Below are positions 8,568 to 16,888 of a stretch of 64,000 nucleotides of DNA, piece after piece (position 1 is the stretch's first letter; the number at the start of each line of letters is the position of its first letter). The stretch comes from Hahellaceae bacterium. GTDB taxonomy: Bacteria; Pseudomonadota; Gammaproteobacteria; Pseudomonadales; Oleiphilaceae. The stretch is from contig JACKOB010000002.1 of the NCBI GenBank assembly GCA_024234575.1, positions 1,798,001 through 1,862,000 on the forward strand, given 5' to 3'. Under the pieces are notes generated by a model. It was not told the origin of the DNA. It did no database searches and was given only the letters and a program-made list of their open reading frames with translations. The position numbers and the translations under genes were made by a program.

Positions 8568-9176
8568 ATGATTGACTATATATCAGTATTTATCTTCTTC
8601 TTTGCCGTCATTGATCCTATTGGAACCGTTCCGGTTTTTATTGCGGTTACTGCTGCGCATGATGATCGCGCGAAAAGAAAAATTGCAATGATTGCCACGT
8701 TAGTCGCCGCAGGAATTTTGGTTTTTTTTGTGGTAGCTGGCGAGGTTATTCTTACCGCAATGGACATTCCGTTGCCCGCATTTCAAATAGCTGGAGGGAT
8801 TATCCTTTTTCTATTCGCCATCTCGATGATTTTTGGTGAAAGCAAACCTGAACAAGAAGTTAAGCTGATAAAAAACGTCAGTGAAACAGCAATATTTCCG
8901 TTGGCTATTCCGTCAATAGCTAGCCCCGGTGCAATGCTCGCCGCAGTATTGTTTACCGAGAATGCCAAATATACGATTTTCGAGCAGTTTCAGGTGACGG
9001 TGACATTACTTGTTGTGTTATTGGTGGTTCTCGCCCTGATGCTAGGGGCTAGTTTTATACATCGCATCATTGGTAATAGTGGTGCTAGTGTTATTAGCCG
9101 GGTAATGGGGTTAATCTTAGCTTCTGTGGCAACTGCCAATGCGCTTGAAGGAATTAAACTGTATTTCGGGTTATGA
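8568..9176 (+). CDS. MarC-family integral membrane protein
   Basis: The six-helix inner-membrane protein has 202 residues. The diagnostic features are FFAVIDPIGTVPVF in helix 1, the FQIAGGIILFLFAISMI segment in the middle, and the IPSIASPGAML motif near residue 120. The MarC family was once linked to multiple antibiotic resistance, but that link was not upheld and the function is unknown. An ATG at 8562 is also in frame, but the AAAGAGG ribosome site ends one base before it, so the second ATG at 8568 (seven-base spacing) is chosen. It is monocistronic. Confidence 0.9.
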   Translation: MIDYISVFIFFFAVIDPIGTVPVFIAVTAAHDDRAKRKIAMIATLVAAGILVFFVVAGEVILTAMDIPLPAFQIAGGIILFLFAISMIFGESKPEQEVKLIKNVSETAIFPLAIPSIASPGAMLAAVLFTENAKYTIFEQFQVTVTLLVVLLVVLALMLGASFIHRIIGNSGASVISRVMGLILASVATANALEGIKLYFGL

Positions 9177-9337
9177 TGAGCCGAATAGAATGGTCGTTAG
9201 TTAAGTAAGCATGCAGTGCCATTTACCTCAGAAGTTGTTGAAGGAAGCAATGCAGCTTACCCATACCAGCGCAAAGTGTAGTTGGTTGAAGCGGGCTGGT
9301 TGCTCGTCAGTATTGAATATGAATAGGTTTGAGTAAT

Positions 9338-10153
9338 ATGCGAATAATTTTTATTTCTTTTTTGTGCGTATTGATTTCCGCATGTGCAGCACCAGTGAAA
9401 AAGTCTGTTGTAGTGAATCACGACCAAAAGCTTAAAGTGCTGATAGACATTAGCGATGATTTTGATCTTGCTTATGTGGGATTCACGGTTTTTACCAATG
9501 ATTTTAAAATAACCAAAACTGATTGGAATTTAGCGGGTTTGGCAAAAAATGTAGCTATTTCAACACAACTTTCCGGAAAACCTGTGGATTATGAAATAGT
9601 AAGCTTACCGAAAGATATGGACGGCTACATGGCTGGCTACTTGGTTGGCAATGGAAAAAGCGATAGCGTTACCAAGCTTTTTGAAGAGCAGAACAAAGCA
9701 GGCTATAGCCATGTCTTGATAGTTAAAGATCAAAGTTTGTGCATAACACATAATTGTGATTTCGTCGCCAGTGGACACGGCGTTAATAAATGGGCTGTAT
9801 TCAGCCCAATGGCTTATGCCGTTTTTAATACAGCCACCGAAGAGGTGCTTTTTAACAAACATATTGCGGCAATGAGTTACTTACGAGGTGTAGAGTACGA
9901 TTTTGACAGCTATAAAGCGGATGATTTCAGAGTGATTACAGAGTGCACACTTACTCGCAATATAAAATATGGCCTCTCACTTTTAGAACCACCAATTTGG
10001 GAAAAGGCTTTACCGCCAGGAGAGGTGATTGATTATGACCCTGTCATGGCGTTGATGGCGAAAGAGCAATTATTGACCAAGTATGCATCGGACGATTGCA
10101 TGAAGCTACATCCAGAATATGATGAAAACTGGATGGCGAGGCCACGGTTCTAG
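9338..10153 (+). CDS. Putative lipoprotein of unknown function
   Basis: I do not recognise this 271-residue protein. It starts with a short basic-hydrophobic leader ending in a lipobox (LISAC, Cys at residue 16), so it should be processed by signal peptidase II and anchored to a membrane facing the periplasm or surface. The mature chain has scattered cysteines (a pair in SLCITHNCDF near residue 140 and one near the C-terminus in DDCMK), possibly forming disulfides. An in-frame TTG at 9329 has no usable ribosome site, whereas the ATG at 9338 lies 10 bases after AGG. Codon use looks more AT-rich than the neighbours, which may mean it was acquired. Confidence 0.75.
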   Translation: MRIIFISFLCVLISACAAPVKKSVVVNHDQKLKVLIDISDDFDLAYVGFTVFTNDFKITKTDWNLAGLAKNVAISTQLSGKPVDYEIVSLPKDMDGYMAGYLVGNGKSDSVTKLFEEQNKAGYSHVLIVKDQSLCITHNCDFVASGHGVNKWAVFSPMAYAVFNTATEEVLFNKHIAAMSYLRGVEYDFDSYKADDFRVITECTLTRNIKYGLSLLEPPIWEKALPPGEVIDYDPVMALMAKEQLLTKYASDDCMKLHPEYDENWMARPRF

Positions 10154-10200
10154 TTTTCTTGAATTTAGCACCGGGCCATGTTGCTGAAAAGGTTCAGGTA

Positions 10201-10218
10201 CAGCGGACATCTCCGCTG
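10201..10218. repeat. Small perfect hairpin after the lipoprotein gene
   Basis: CAGCGGA and TCCGCTG form a perfect 7-bp stem with a four-base loop 47 bases past the stop codon. The following sequence is only weakly T-rich, so it may be a poor terminator or a processed 3-prime end. Confidence 0.45.
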
Positions 10219-10393
10219 GGCAAGGCTGTTTCCTTATTAGCTAGAGTGTATCGGGTACAGGTGCTTTAATTTAATTTCACCTGTGCTCAAATATAAGTGA
10301 TGGAAATTTCGATAACGAAATAGATTGAGGCAAAGATTCGTGAGGTATGGGGTGCATGGTTGATCTCAGCGTTGAGCGACTTAAGGATATATC

Positions 10394-10867
10394 GTGAAAT
10401 TTCTCGAAGCAGGGCGTAATCAGTTTTTAGAGATAGCCACTCTACCGGCTTCTGCCGAAGAGCTGTATCTGGTGTATCCAAGTGGCCACTACCCCTGGAG
10501 CGTCGAACAGCTGGATAAGCTTTATGAAACGAGAAGGGAGTTTACGGTAGCAGTTATCAACGGTTCGGTTGCTGCGTTTGCCAACCTGTACAACGTGATA
10601 CCGGGCAAGTCAGCGTTTATAGGTAATGTTATTGTGGCAGATGCTTATAAAGGTAAAGGGGTTGGCCGGGCCTTAACCGGGCACATGATTCGGATCTGCA
10701 CCGAGAAATATGGTGCCGCGGCGCACATTTCTGTGTTTGGCTTTAATGCCAGAGCGATACTTATGTATGCAAGTATGGGGTTTACACCTTACGCAGTCGA
10801 GGCTCGCAAAAACATAGCGGGTGAAAGCGTCGCGCTCTTTCATCTTTGTCAGTCTACAGAGAAGTAA
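10394..10867 (+). CDS. GNAT-family N-acetyltransferase
   Basis: The 157-residue protein is predicted to transfer an acetyl group from acetyl-CoA to an amine. The acetyl-CoA pyrophosphate loop is KGKGVGRALT near residue 93, preceded by the beta-strand GNVIVADAY and followed by the NARAILMYASMGF helix typical of the family's C-terminal half. The substrate is not predictable. The GTG start has AAGGA seven bases upstream. The stop is only four bases before the next gene's ATG, so the two are co-transcribed and probably translationally coupled. Confidence 0.88.
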   Translation: MKFLEAGRNQFLEIATLPASAEELYLVYPSGHYPWSVEQLDKLYETRREFTVAVINGSVAAFANLYNVIPGKSAFIGNVIVADAYKGKGVGRALTGHMIRICTEKYGAAAHISVFGFNARAILMYASMGFTPYAVEARKNIAGESVALFHLCQSTEK

Positions 10868-10871
10868 GGTA

Positions 10872-11447
10872 ATGGAAGTATTCTCAACATTAGTGGAAGA
10901 CGTTCGTGCCTGTAGTATTTGTGCGCCACATTTGCCACATGGTGTACGGCCAGTATTGCAAATAGACCCCGAAGCTGCGATTTTAATTGCAGGGCAAGCG
11001 CCGGGGCGGAAAGTGCATGAGACGGGCATTCCCTTTAACGATGCAAGCGGAGACCGTCTGCGGGAGTGGATGGGGGTGTCAAAAGCCACTTTTTATAATG
11101 CGAAGAAAATTGCTATTTTACCCATGGGATTTTGTTATCCGGGAACAGGTAAAACAGGAGATCTGCCGCCTCGCCCGGAATGCGCCATCGCCTGGCGGGA
11201 CAAACTGCTGGCGCAGCTTTCCCGATTGCAGCTAACGCTGGTGGTAGGTCAGTATGCGCACTCGTACCATCTGCCAGCGAACAAAATGACGGTGACCGAT
11301 GCCGTTAAATCTTGGCAAGATTATTGGCCAATACTGCTGCCGTTACCGCACCCAAGCCCAAGAAATAATATATGGTTAAAGCGAAACCCCTGGTTCGAAG
11401 CCGAAGTGATTCCGGTTCTTCGTAAGCGAATCAATGAGTTACTATAA
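10872..11447 (+). CDS. Uracil-DNA glycosylase family protein
   Basis: The 191-residue protein has the family core: GQAPGRKVHETGIPFNDASG (near residue 40) corresponds to the water-activating motif A, and LPHPSPRNN near residue 158 is the motif B DNA-intercalating loop of the UDG fold. One CxxC (residues 16-19) lies near the N-terminus; I do not see the full four-cysteine Fe-S set of family 4. It probably removes damaged bases from DNA, but substrate range is unknown. A longer in-frame start would overlap the acetyltransferase; the ATG at 10872 with TAAGG upstream is preferred. Confidence 0.83.
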   Translation: MEVFSTLVEDVRACSICAPHLPHGVRPVLQIDPEAAILIAGQAPGRKVHETGIPFNDASGDRLREWMGVSKATFYNAKKIAILPMGFCYPGTGKTGDLPPRPECAIAWRDKLLAQLSRLQLTLVVGQYAHSYHLPANKMTVTDAVKSWQDYWPILLPLPHPSPRNNIWLKRNPWFEAEVIPVLRKRINELL

Positions 11448-11496
11448 GCATTGCAAGCAGGAAAACAATGATGGCTAGTTTCTGCATATGAGTGTG

Positions 11497-11516
11497 GCGT
11501 TATTGTACGATAACGC
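11497..11516. repeat. Small perfect hairpin in the cheV upstream region
   Basis: GCGTTAT and ATAACGC form a 7-bp stem around TGTACG, 50 bases after the glycosylase gene and 165 before cheV. It may be a weak transcript end or an operator; no T-run follows. Confidence 0.35.
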
Positions 11517-11680
11517 AGAACGGCGTCGAACGAATATAAAAAATAACTACCACGGATGTTGTCTTTGTTCCGCCTGAGCCTATTGTAAAAGCGGCTGCGC
11601 TAAAATATTTCGCATGTAAAAGCTGTGCTTTAGGGTGAGTATGTTAGAGTATATTTAGCGTGCATAACGCTTAAGTATTA

Positions 11681-12619
11681 ATGAACTGTATGGCGCAAAG
11701 TGTTATGAAAAGTAAAGCCAGTCAATCACAGGGGTTGTTGTTATTTCGGTTAACACCAACCCAGTCTTTTGCAATCGGAACACTCAAAATCCGAGAAATA
11801 GTGCCCTATACGCCTTTGACCATGCTTCCTGGTTCACATCGCTTTGTTCTGGGGGCGGCAACAATACGAGGCGTGACCACGCCTGTGATTGATATGGCCG
11901 CCGCTGTTGGCTATTCGCCATTATCTCGGGAAGAAATTCCTAAATGTTTTATCATCATCACTGACTGTCAAAGAAAAACAATCGGCTTTTTGGTGCGTCA
12001 AATTGAGCGAATTATCGAGTGCAGCTGGAAAGACATTGAGCCACCTTCTAAAAGCCTGGGGCGGCATGCATTTTTAACCGGGGTAACCCGAATCAACGAA
12101 AAAATCGTGCAACTGTTAGATGTTGAATTGATTATTTCGATGGTATTTCCTGATAGTGGTGTTACCAAGCACGTAAGTCTTACCGATGTGCAGCGAGAAA
12201 AATTGAAGCCCCTGAATATATTACTGGTGGATGACTCCCTTGTGGCACGGGCTCAGCTGTCGGATGCGCTGGACAGTATGAATATACTCTACAAAGTGAC
12301 GGCCAATGGCACCGAAGCGCTTAATATCATGAGGCAGGAAGCGAAATCTGGCACACCCATCGATTTGCTGGTCAGCGATATAGAAATGCCTGGGTTGGAT
12401 GGCTACGAACTTACGTTTGAAACTCGTAACGATCCGGATATTGCGGCACCATACATTATTCTGCACACCTCACTTTCGAGTGCTATCAGTGTTAGCCAGG
12501 CGCATCAGGTGGGGGCAAATGAAGCGCTCACTAAATTTGATGCCGGGGAGTTGATTCAGGCGATGTTACGGGGGGCTGACCATAAAAAAGCGAAGCAGCT
12601 GAAAAGTAGTGGTGGCTAA
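11681..12619 (+). CDS. cheV: Chemotaxis coupling protein CheV
   Basis: CheV links chemoreceptors to CheA and tunes signalling through a phosphorylatable receiver. The 312-residue protein has an N-terminal CheW domain (about residues 18-165, with the VLGAATIRGVTTPVIDM core) and a C-terminal receiver domain (about 180-305). The receiver has the acidic pair in LLVDDS, the phosphoacceptor Asp in LVSDIEMPGLDG near residue 232 and the conserved Lys in LTKFD. Three in-frame ATGs (11681, 11690, 11705) all have weak ribosome sites, so the exact start is open. The only other chemotaxis gene in the window is the chemoreceptor at 51.5 kb. Confidence 0.93.
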   Translation: MNCMAQSVMKSKASQSQGLLLFRLTPTQSFAIGTLKIREIVPYTPLTMLPGSHRFVLGAATIRGVTTPVIDMAAAVGYSPLSREEIPKCFIIITDCQRKTIGFLVRQIERIIECSWKDIEPPSKSLGRHAFLTGVTRINEKIVQLLDVELIISMVFPDSGVTKHVSLTDVQREKLKPLNILLVDDSLVARAQLSDALDSMNILYKVTANGTEALNIMRQEAKSGTPIDLLVSDIEMPGLDGYELTFETRNDPDIAAPYIILHTSLSSAISVSQAHQVGANEALTKFDAGELIQAMLRGADHKKAKQLKSSGG

Positions 12620-12682
12620 AGCAGGCAGGCTAAACGTTTTATTTAAGTGTTGGGTGCGCCCAAACGAATCAGAAGTAAGAAA

Positions 12683-13000
12683 ATGACATTAACCAAAACC
12701 AACAAAAAAACCGATAACAATATCTGCAAAGCGCTAACAGAGGTGTGCGAAACCATAAAAGATCAGCAGGTTGCCGGTTTTAGCTGGTTAACCCATACCG
12801 TTAATTATGCCCAGTTCCCAAGTAGTTTAGTCATCACGCTGGTGTTTGATAATGACAACAACAAAGCAATGGCGCTGGATAGTGGCTTCGAAAAACACTG
12901 CCTAAGATTGATACAAACACAGCTGTTGAAAGTGGGTGTGAAGTTTTTACATAACAAGCACAACCTGAAGTTTACCAGTGAAGAAAGCAGCAACCCGTAA
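12683..13000 (+). CDS. Small conserved protein, often annotated Fis-family regulator
   Basis: The 105-residue protein has the block KALTEVCETIKDQQVAGFSW followed by LTHTVNYAQFPSSL and a C-terminal QLLKVGVKF segment. I recall this pattern from a small gammaproteobacterial family labelled as Fis-like regulators in databases, though a clear Fis helix-turn-helix is not visible, so that label is doubtful. No signal peptide or membrane segment is seen. The ATG at 12683 is preferred over an in-frame TTG at 12647. It follows cheV by 63 bases and is convergent with btuF. Confidence 0.72.
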   Translation: MTLTKTNKKTDNNICKALTEVCETIKDQQVAGFSWLTHTVNYAQFPSSLVITLVFDNDNNKAMALDSGFEKHCLRLIQTQLLKVGVKFLHNKHNLKFTSEESSNP

Positions 13001-13034
13001 TGGGGGTGACTAGACGGTGCGGAACGCGAAGATA

Positions 13035-13865
13035 TTACCGTGCTTGGCCAATTGCCTTACACAGCTTGCTTAATCCATCTACCGCACGGGGGCCAAATCG
13101 ATGCAGGAGGTCGCCGTTGAGGGTATAAACCTGCTTGTTGGCAACCGCCGGAATCTCATGCCACCGCTGCCAGATATCGGTTTTGGCGCCGATATTGCCA
13201 GAATGATGCGGGATAATAATGACTTCTGGCTTTTTGGTGATAACGGTTTCGATGGAGACCTGTGGGTATTCACTGTCGGTATCATTGAAAATATTTACAC
13301 CCTGACAATCACGAATGAGGGATTCTATCCAGCTATTGGGGCCGACAGTGCGTAGCGGATCGTGCCAGAGTTGATAGAAAACCGCGACCGGCCGTTGCTG
13401 CGCATATTGCTGCTTAATGGATTGGTATTGCGCATCCAGCGCCGCCGCCGCTTGTTTGGCCTGAGCTTGGTTACCGGTGAGTTTGCCTAAAGTGATGAGT
13501 TCATCGGAAATCTGGCTAATGGTTTGAGGGTGGGTATAAACCATCTGAAAGCCGAGGGATTCAATTTTGCTTAAATCTGCCTGTTTGTTACCGCTCTTCC
13601 AGGCGACGATCAGATCAGGCTGAAGTGCTACTACCTGCTCAATTTGAATGCCATTGTAGTTGCCAATGCGAACGATTTTTTGGGCTTCCGGCGGGTAGTC
13701 GGCATAATCTACGGTGGCGACGATCTTGTCTCCGGCACCGATGGCAAATAACAGCTCTACTGAATGAGGTGAAAGTGCAATGATCCGTTCGACGGGTTTT
13801 GCACTCACCATGGCGCAGAATAACAGCGTGCTTAAAGTGATGAACAAACGATTGATCAAGCGCAT
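13035..13865 (-). CDS. btuF: Vitamin B12 ABC transporter periplasmic binding protein
   Basis: BtuF captures cobalamin in the periplasm and hands it to BtuCD. The 276-residue protein has a signal peptide ending near AMVSA (about residue 22) and the TroA/BtuF fold: RIIALSPHSVELLFAIGAGDKIVA, then the ALQPDLIVAW hinge segment, and the C-terminal RFGPRAVDGL helix. It is the last gene of the riboswitch-headed operon, 28 bases after cobC. The fold also serves iron siderophores and heme, but its place among cob and btu genes makes B12 the natural ligand. Confidence 0.9.
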   Translation of the reverse strand: MRLINRLFITLSTLLFCAMVSAKPVERIIALSPHSVELLFAIGAGDKIVATVDYADYPPEAQKIVRIGNYNGIQIEQVVALQPDLIVAWKSGNKQADLSKIESLGFQMVYTHPQTISQISDELITLGKLTGNQAQAKQAAAALDAQYQSIKQQYAQQRPVAVFYQLWHDPLRTVGPNSWIESLIRDCQGVNIFNDTDSEYPQVSIETVITKKPEVIIIPHHSGNIGAKTDIWQRWHEIPAVANKQVYTLNGDLLHRFGPRAVDGLSKLCKAIGQAR

Positions 13866-13893
13866 CCTAAAACCTCTTTTCTGTCGCGATGTA

Positions 13894-14520
13894 TTAGCCG
13901 CAAATATTCATGCCGACCAATTGCGGGTAGCTATTACCCTCGGTGTGGTGCACGATAATTTTCGTCTGGCTGCCATAATCAATACCCAAACGATGGATAT
14001 GAATGGCTTTCTCATAAGGTAAATTCAGGCACCAGGCGACGGCGGTGCGAATGACGCCAGCATGACACAGAACAACCAGTCGTTTGCCCATATGTTGTCG
14101 CAACAGCGACTCAATCGCCTGTTGTACGCGTGCCGAGAAGCCGATTAATGACTCGCCTTGTGGCGGCGTAATCGTGGCGGGGTCAGAGAAATAATTAGAC
14201 ATCAGCTCAGGGTCGCGGTCGTGCAATTCGGCAAACGACAGACCATCCCATTCACCAAAGTCGTACTCCCGAAATGCGGTATCTACCGTTAATGGCCTGC
14301 TTTTTTCTTCGGCGATCTGTGCCGCAAAAGCATGGCAGCGACGCAGGGGGCTAGTGATGAGTCGGTCAAAGTCTGTCAAAGATTCAAATGCCGAGAATAA
14401 CTGCTGCCAGCCTTTGTCGGTTAGCGGCGAGTCGGTGCGACCGAGGAATGTATTGCGCAGTACAGGTTCGCCGTGGCGTATAAAGATAAGCTCGGTTTGT
14501 AAAGGCGATTGGCTGTTCAT
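13894..14520 (-). CDS. cobC: Alpha-ribazole phosphatase (histidine phosphatase family)
   Basis: The enzyme removes phosphate from alpha-ribazole-5-phosphate, or from adenosylcobalamin-phosphate, in late cobalamin assembly. The 208-residue protein carries the phosphohistidine signature FIRHGE near residue 16, and the second catalytic His in VLCHAGVIR near residue 153. The histidine phosphatase family is broad, but the four-base overlap with cobU and position in the B12 operon decide the function. Confidence 0.9.
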   Translation of the reverse strand: MNSQSPLQTELIFIRHGEPVLRNTFLGRTDSPLTDKGWQQLFSAFESLTDFDRLITSPLRRCHAFAAQIAEEKSRPLTVDTAFREYDFGEWDGLSFAELHDRDPELMSNYFSDPATITPPQGESLIGFSARVQQAIESLLRQHMGKRLVVLCHAGVIRTAVAWCLNLPYEKAIHIHRLGIDYGSQTKIIVHHTEGNSYPQLVGMNICG

Positions 14521-15056
14521 TCATTGGCTCCTTTGGGCTTCAGTGACAGCGGGCAACCGGCGATGACTAGTGTGACCTCATCGGCCACTTTTGCCAGCCC
14601 CTGGTTCAGCCAGCCCGCCTGATCGACAAACTCTCGTGTTAGCTCGCCGAGGGGGACAATACCGCTGCCAACTTCATTGCTGACGATAATAATCTCTCCG
14701 GGATAGTGCTGGATGGCTTCCAGAAAAGCGTCTCGTTCCACTGGCCAGCCCTGCAGTTTCTTCGAGCATAACCAATTGCTGAGCCACAGTGTCATGCAAT
14801 CAATTAGTAAGGTCGGAGGGGTGTTGTTTTGCTCTGCGCTCCTCTGGTTTCTTAGGCATTTGCCCAGATAAAAAGGCTCTTCAACGGTAAGCCAGTGACT
14901 GGGGCGGCTTTGTTGATGGCGTGCTATCCGGCGAGACATGGCGGCATCGTCTGCGGTTGCGGTGGCGATATATACCACCTCGGCAGATTTGCCCGCACAC
15001 TGCTCGGCGTAACTGCTTTTACCTGATCTCGCACCACCCAGAATCAAATGCATCAA
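14517..15056 (-). CDS. cobU: Adenosylcobinamide kinase / cobinamide-phosphate guanylyltransferase
   Basis: This bifunctional enzyme phosphorylates adenosylcobinamide and then attaches GMP, giving AdoCbi-GDP. The 179-residue length is typical. The P-loop GGARSGKSS is at residues 7-15, the guanylated-histidine region RIARHQQSRP near residue 43, and the VEEP and DCMTLWLSN segments follow. It overlaps both cobC and cobS by four bases, which implies coupled translation. Confidence 0.94.
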   Translation of the reverse strand: MMHLILGGARSGKSSYAEQCAGKSAEVVYIATATADDAAMSRRIARHQQSRPSHWLTVEEPFYLGKCLRNQRSAEQNNTPPTLLIDCMTLWLSNWLCSKKLQGWPVERDAFLEAIQHYPGEIIIVSNEVGSGIVPLGELTREFVDQAGWLNQGLAKVADEVTLVIAGCPLSLKPKGANE

Positions 15057-15829
15057 AACGCCGCTCCGGGGTGTGGCCCTGTTGTGATGACCAGCACCAG
15101 ATAAACTGCCAGCTCAGAAATTTGCTGACTTGCACCCAGTGTGTCGCCGGTAAAGCCTCCCAGCTGCTTTCTCAAAAAAACTCTCGCGGCAGCAAAAACC
15201 AGGAGCAGGGTGATAACGATCAGCAAGGCTTCGCGCCAGATCAACAACAGGCCCAGCGAAGCAATCGCAATTGACACGAACAAGTCGGACAACTGATGTG
15301 ATTCAGCCAACGGTTTTACCTTGGTTTTGTCCGGGTCGGTCACGTAGGGCAGGCTAAAAATAAGTGCAATTGACGTGACTCGGCTAAGGGGATGGGCGAT
15401 CAAAATGGCTAAAAAAGCGTCGGCAACTTGTGACAGCAAAAGAAATTTCGCCGTTAATGCAAACCACAATGCAAGGGCGCCGTAAGTACCAAGGCGGGAA
15501 TCTTTCATAATCGCCAGTTTTTGCTCGACGCTCCAGCCACCGCCAAGACCATCAGCACTGTCAGCGAGGCCGTCTTCATGAAAGGCACCGGTAATGAGAA
15601 TGCCTGCCGCCATAGAAACCACAATGGCGATAGACGGGCTGGTGTATAAAGATGTCAGCCAGAATACCAACGCGCATAAAGCCCCAATCGCCCAACCCAC
15701 CAGGGTAAAGTAACGGCTGGCACGGTTGAGATTTACCTGACTGTAGTCGAGATCTTTTGGCACTGGCAGCCGGGTAAGAAAACTCAGGGCGATAAAAAAC
15801 AGCTCAGCCTGCAGACGCAATGTGTGCAT
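15053..15829 (-). CDS. cobS: Adenosylcobinamide-GDP ribazoletransferase (cobalamin synthase)
   Basis: CobS is an inner-membrane enzyme joining AdoCbi-GDP with alpha-ribazole (or its phosphate) to make cobalamin. The 258-residue chain has the acidic catalytic segment EDGLADSADGLGGG near residue 70 and about six to eight hydrophobic helices. A longer in-frame start at 15883 would run into cobT; the ATG at 15829 overlaps the cobT stop by one base (TAATG), the usual operon junction, so this start is taken. Confidence 0.93.
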   Translation of the reverse strand: MHTLRLQAELFFIALSFLTRLPVPKDLDYSQVNLNRASRYFTLVGWAIGALCALVFWLTSLYTSPSIAIVVSMAAGILITGAFHEDGLADSADGLGGGWSVEQKLAIMKDSRLGTYGALALWFALTAKFLLLSQVADAFLAILIAHPLSRVTSIALIFSLPYVTDPDKTKVKPLAESHQLSDLFVSIAIASLGLLLIWREALLIVITLLLVFAAARVFLRKQLGGFTGDTLGASQQISELAVYLVLVITTGPHPGAAF

Positions 15830-16878
15830 TAGACGGCCTCGATTCCGGCGCTTGCAAAACTCGCCATCTCGTTGTAAAAGCACGCCGCGGCCTGCAATAG
15901 TGGATAGGCCAGTGCGGCGCCTGTCCCTTCGCCTAAGCGCAGGTTTAAATCCAGTAATGGCTTAGCTTGCAGATGATCTAAGATTGCGGCATGACCACGC
16001 TCATGGGACTGATGGCAAAACACCATATAGTCCCGGCAAGCAGGGTTTATTCTGGTCGCAGCCAGAGCGGCGACCGAGGCGATAAAACCGTCGACCATGA
16101 CAACCATGCTGGCTTGGGCGGCGGCCAGAATTGCGCCGGTCATTTGCACAATCTCGAAGCCACCCAGATGCGCGAGAATCGCTTCCGGGCTGGTGAGGTT
16201 GGGTCGGTGCAGTGCGACTGCCTGTTCGATCAGAGCGACTTTCCGTGCAAAGGCGGCATCATTGATACCGGTTCCTCGTCCGACACATTCATCCACGGGC
16301 TTATCTAAAAAGGCCGCCATCAATGCTGCCGATGCAGAAGTGTTGCCAATGCCCATTTCGCCAAAAGCGATAACATTGCAGCCCTCGGCTTGTACGCTGC
16401 TAACAACCCCGGCGCCCCAGGTTAAGCCTTTGCTAACCGATTCTGCCGACATGGCGGGGGCTTTCGTGAAGTTTGCAGTGCCTGGGCCTAAGCTTTGTTT
16501 GATTAGGCGCGGGTCATCGTTGCTTTGCAGCATCCCGGCATCCACTACCCGCAAGTCCATATTAACGGTTTTACAAAAACAGTTGATGGCGGCACCCCCA
16601 TTAAGGAAGTTGGCGACCATTTGCTGGGTCACAACCGAAGGTGCAATACTGACACCTTCCTCGGCAATCCCATGATCTCCGGCAAAAACAATCATGGTGG
16701 GCTTATCGAGAGATATGCGTGGTTTATCATCAGCCTGCTGTATCAGCGCCAATTGCAGTGCCAATGGTTCGAGCAGCCCAAGGGCTCCCAGCGGTTTGGT
16801 TTTATTGTCAATACGCTGTTGTATCTGTGACTGTAAAGATCGATCCAATGGGGTGATGTGAAATTCGGAAATAGACAT
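15829..16878 (-). CDS. cobT: Nicotinate-nucleotide--dimethylbenzimidazole phosphoribosyltransferase
   Basis: CobT makes alpha-ribazole-5-phosphate, the lower-ligand precursor, from dimethylbenzimidazole and nicotinate mononucleotide. The 349-residue length is normal. The family marks are VFAGDHGIAEEGVS near residue 68, GEMGIGNTSASAA near residue 175, and LRLGEGTGAA near residue 317, where the catalytic Glu lies. It follows btuC by 10 bases. No dimethylbenzimidazole-synthesis gene is in the window, so the lower ligand may be imported. Confidence 0.95.
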   Translation of the reverse strand: MSISEFHITPLDRSLQSQIQQRIDNKTKPLGALGLLEPLALQLALIQQADDKPRISLDKPTMIVFAGDHGIAEEGVSIAPSVVTQQMVANFLNGGAAINCFCKTVNMDLRVVDAGMLQSNDDPRLIKQSLGPGTANFTKAPAMSAESVSKGLTWGAGVVSSVQAEGCNVIAFGEMGIGNTSASAALMAAFLDKPVDECVGRGTGINDAAFARKVALIEQAVALHRPNLTSPEAILAHLGGFEIVQMTGAILAAAQASMVVMVDGFIASVAALAATRINPACRDYMVFCHQSHERGHAAILDHLQAKPLLDLNLRLGEGTGAALAYPLLQAAACFYNEMASFASAGIEAV

Positions 16879-16888
16879 GTCTGATATC

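Noticed and set aside
10201..10218. Strong rho-independent terminator
   Set aside because: The stem is perfect but no T-run follows; kept only as a hairpin.
16097..16675. 192-codon plus-strand frame opposite cobT
   Set aside because: It has no family features and lies fully inside a clear cobT gene.
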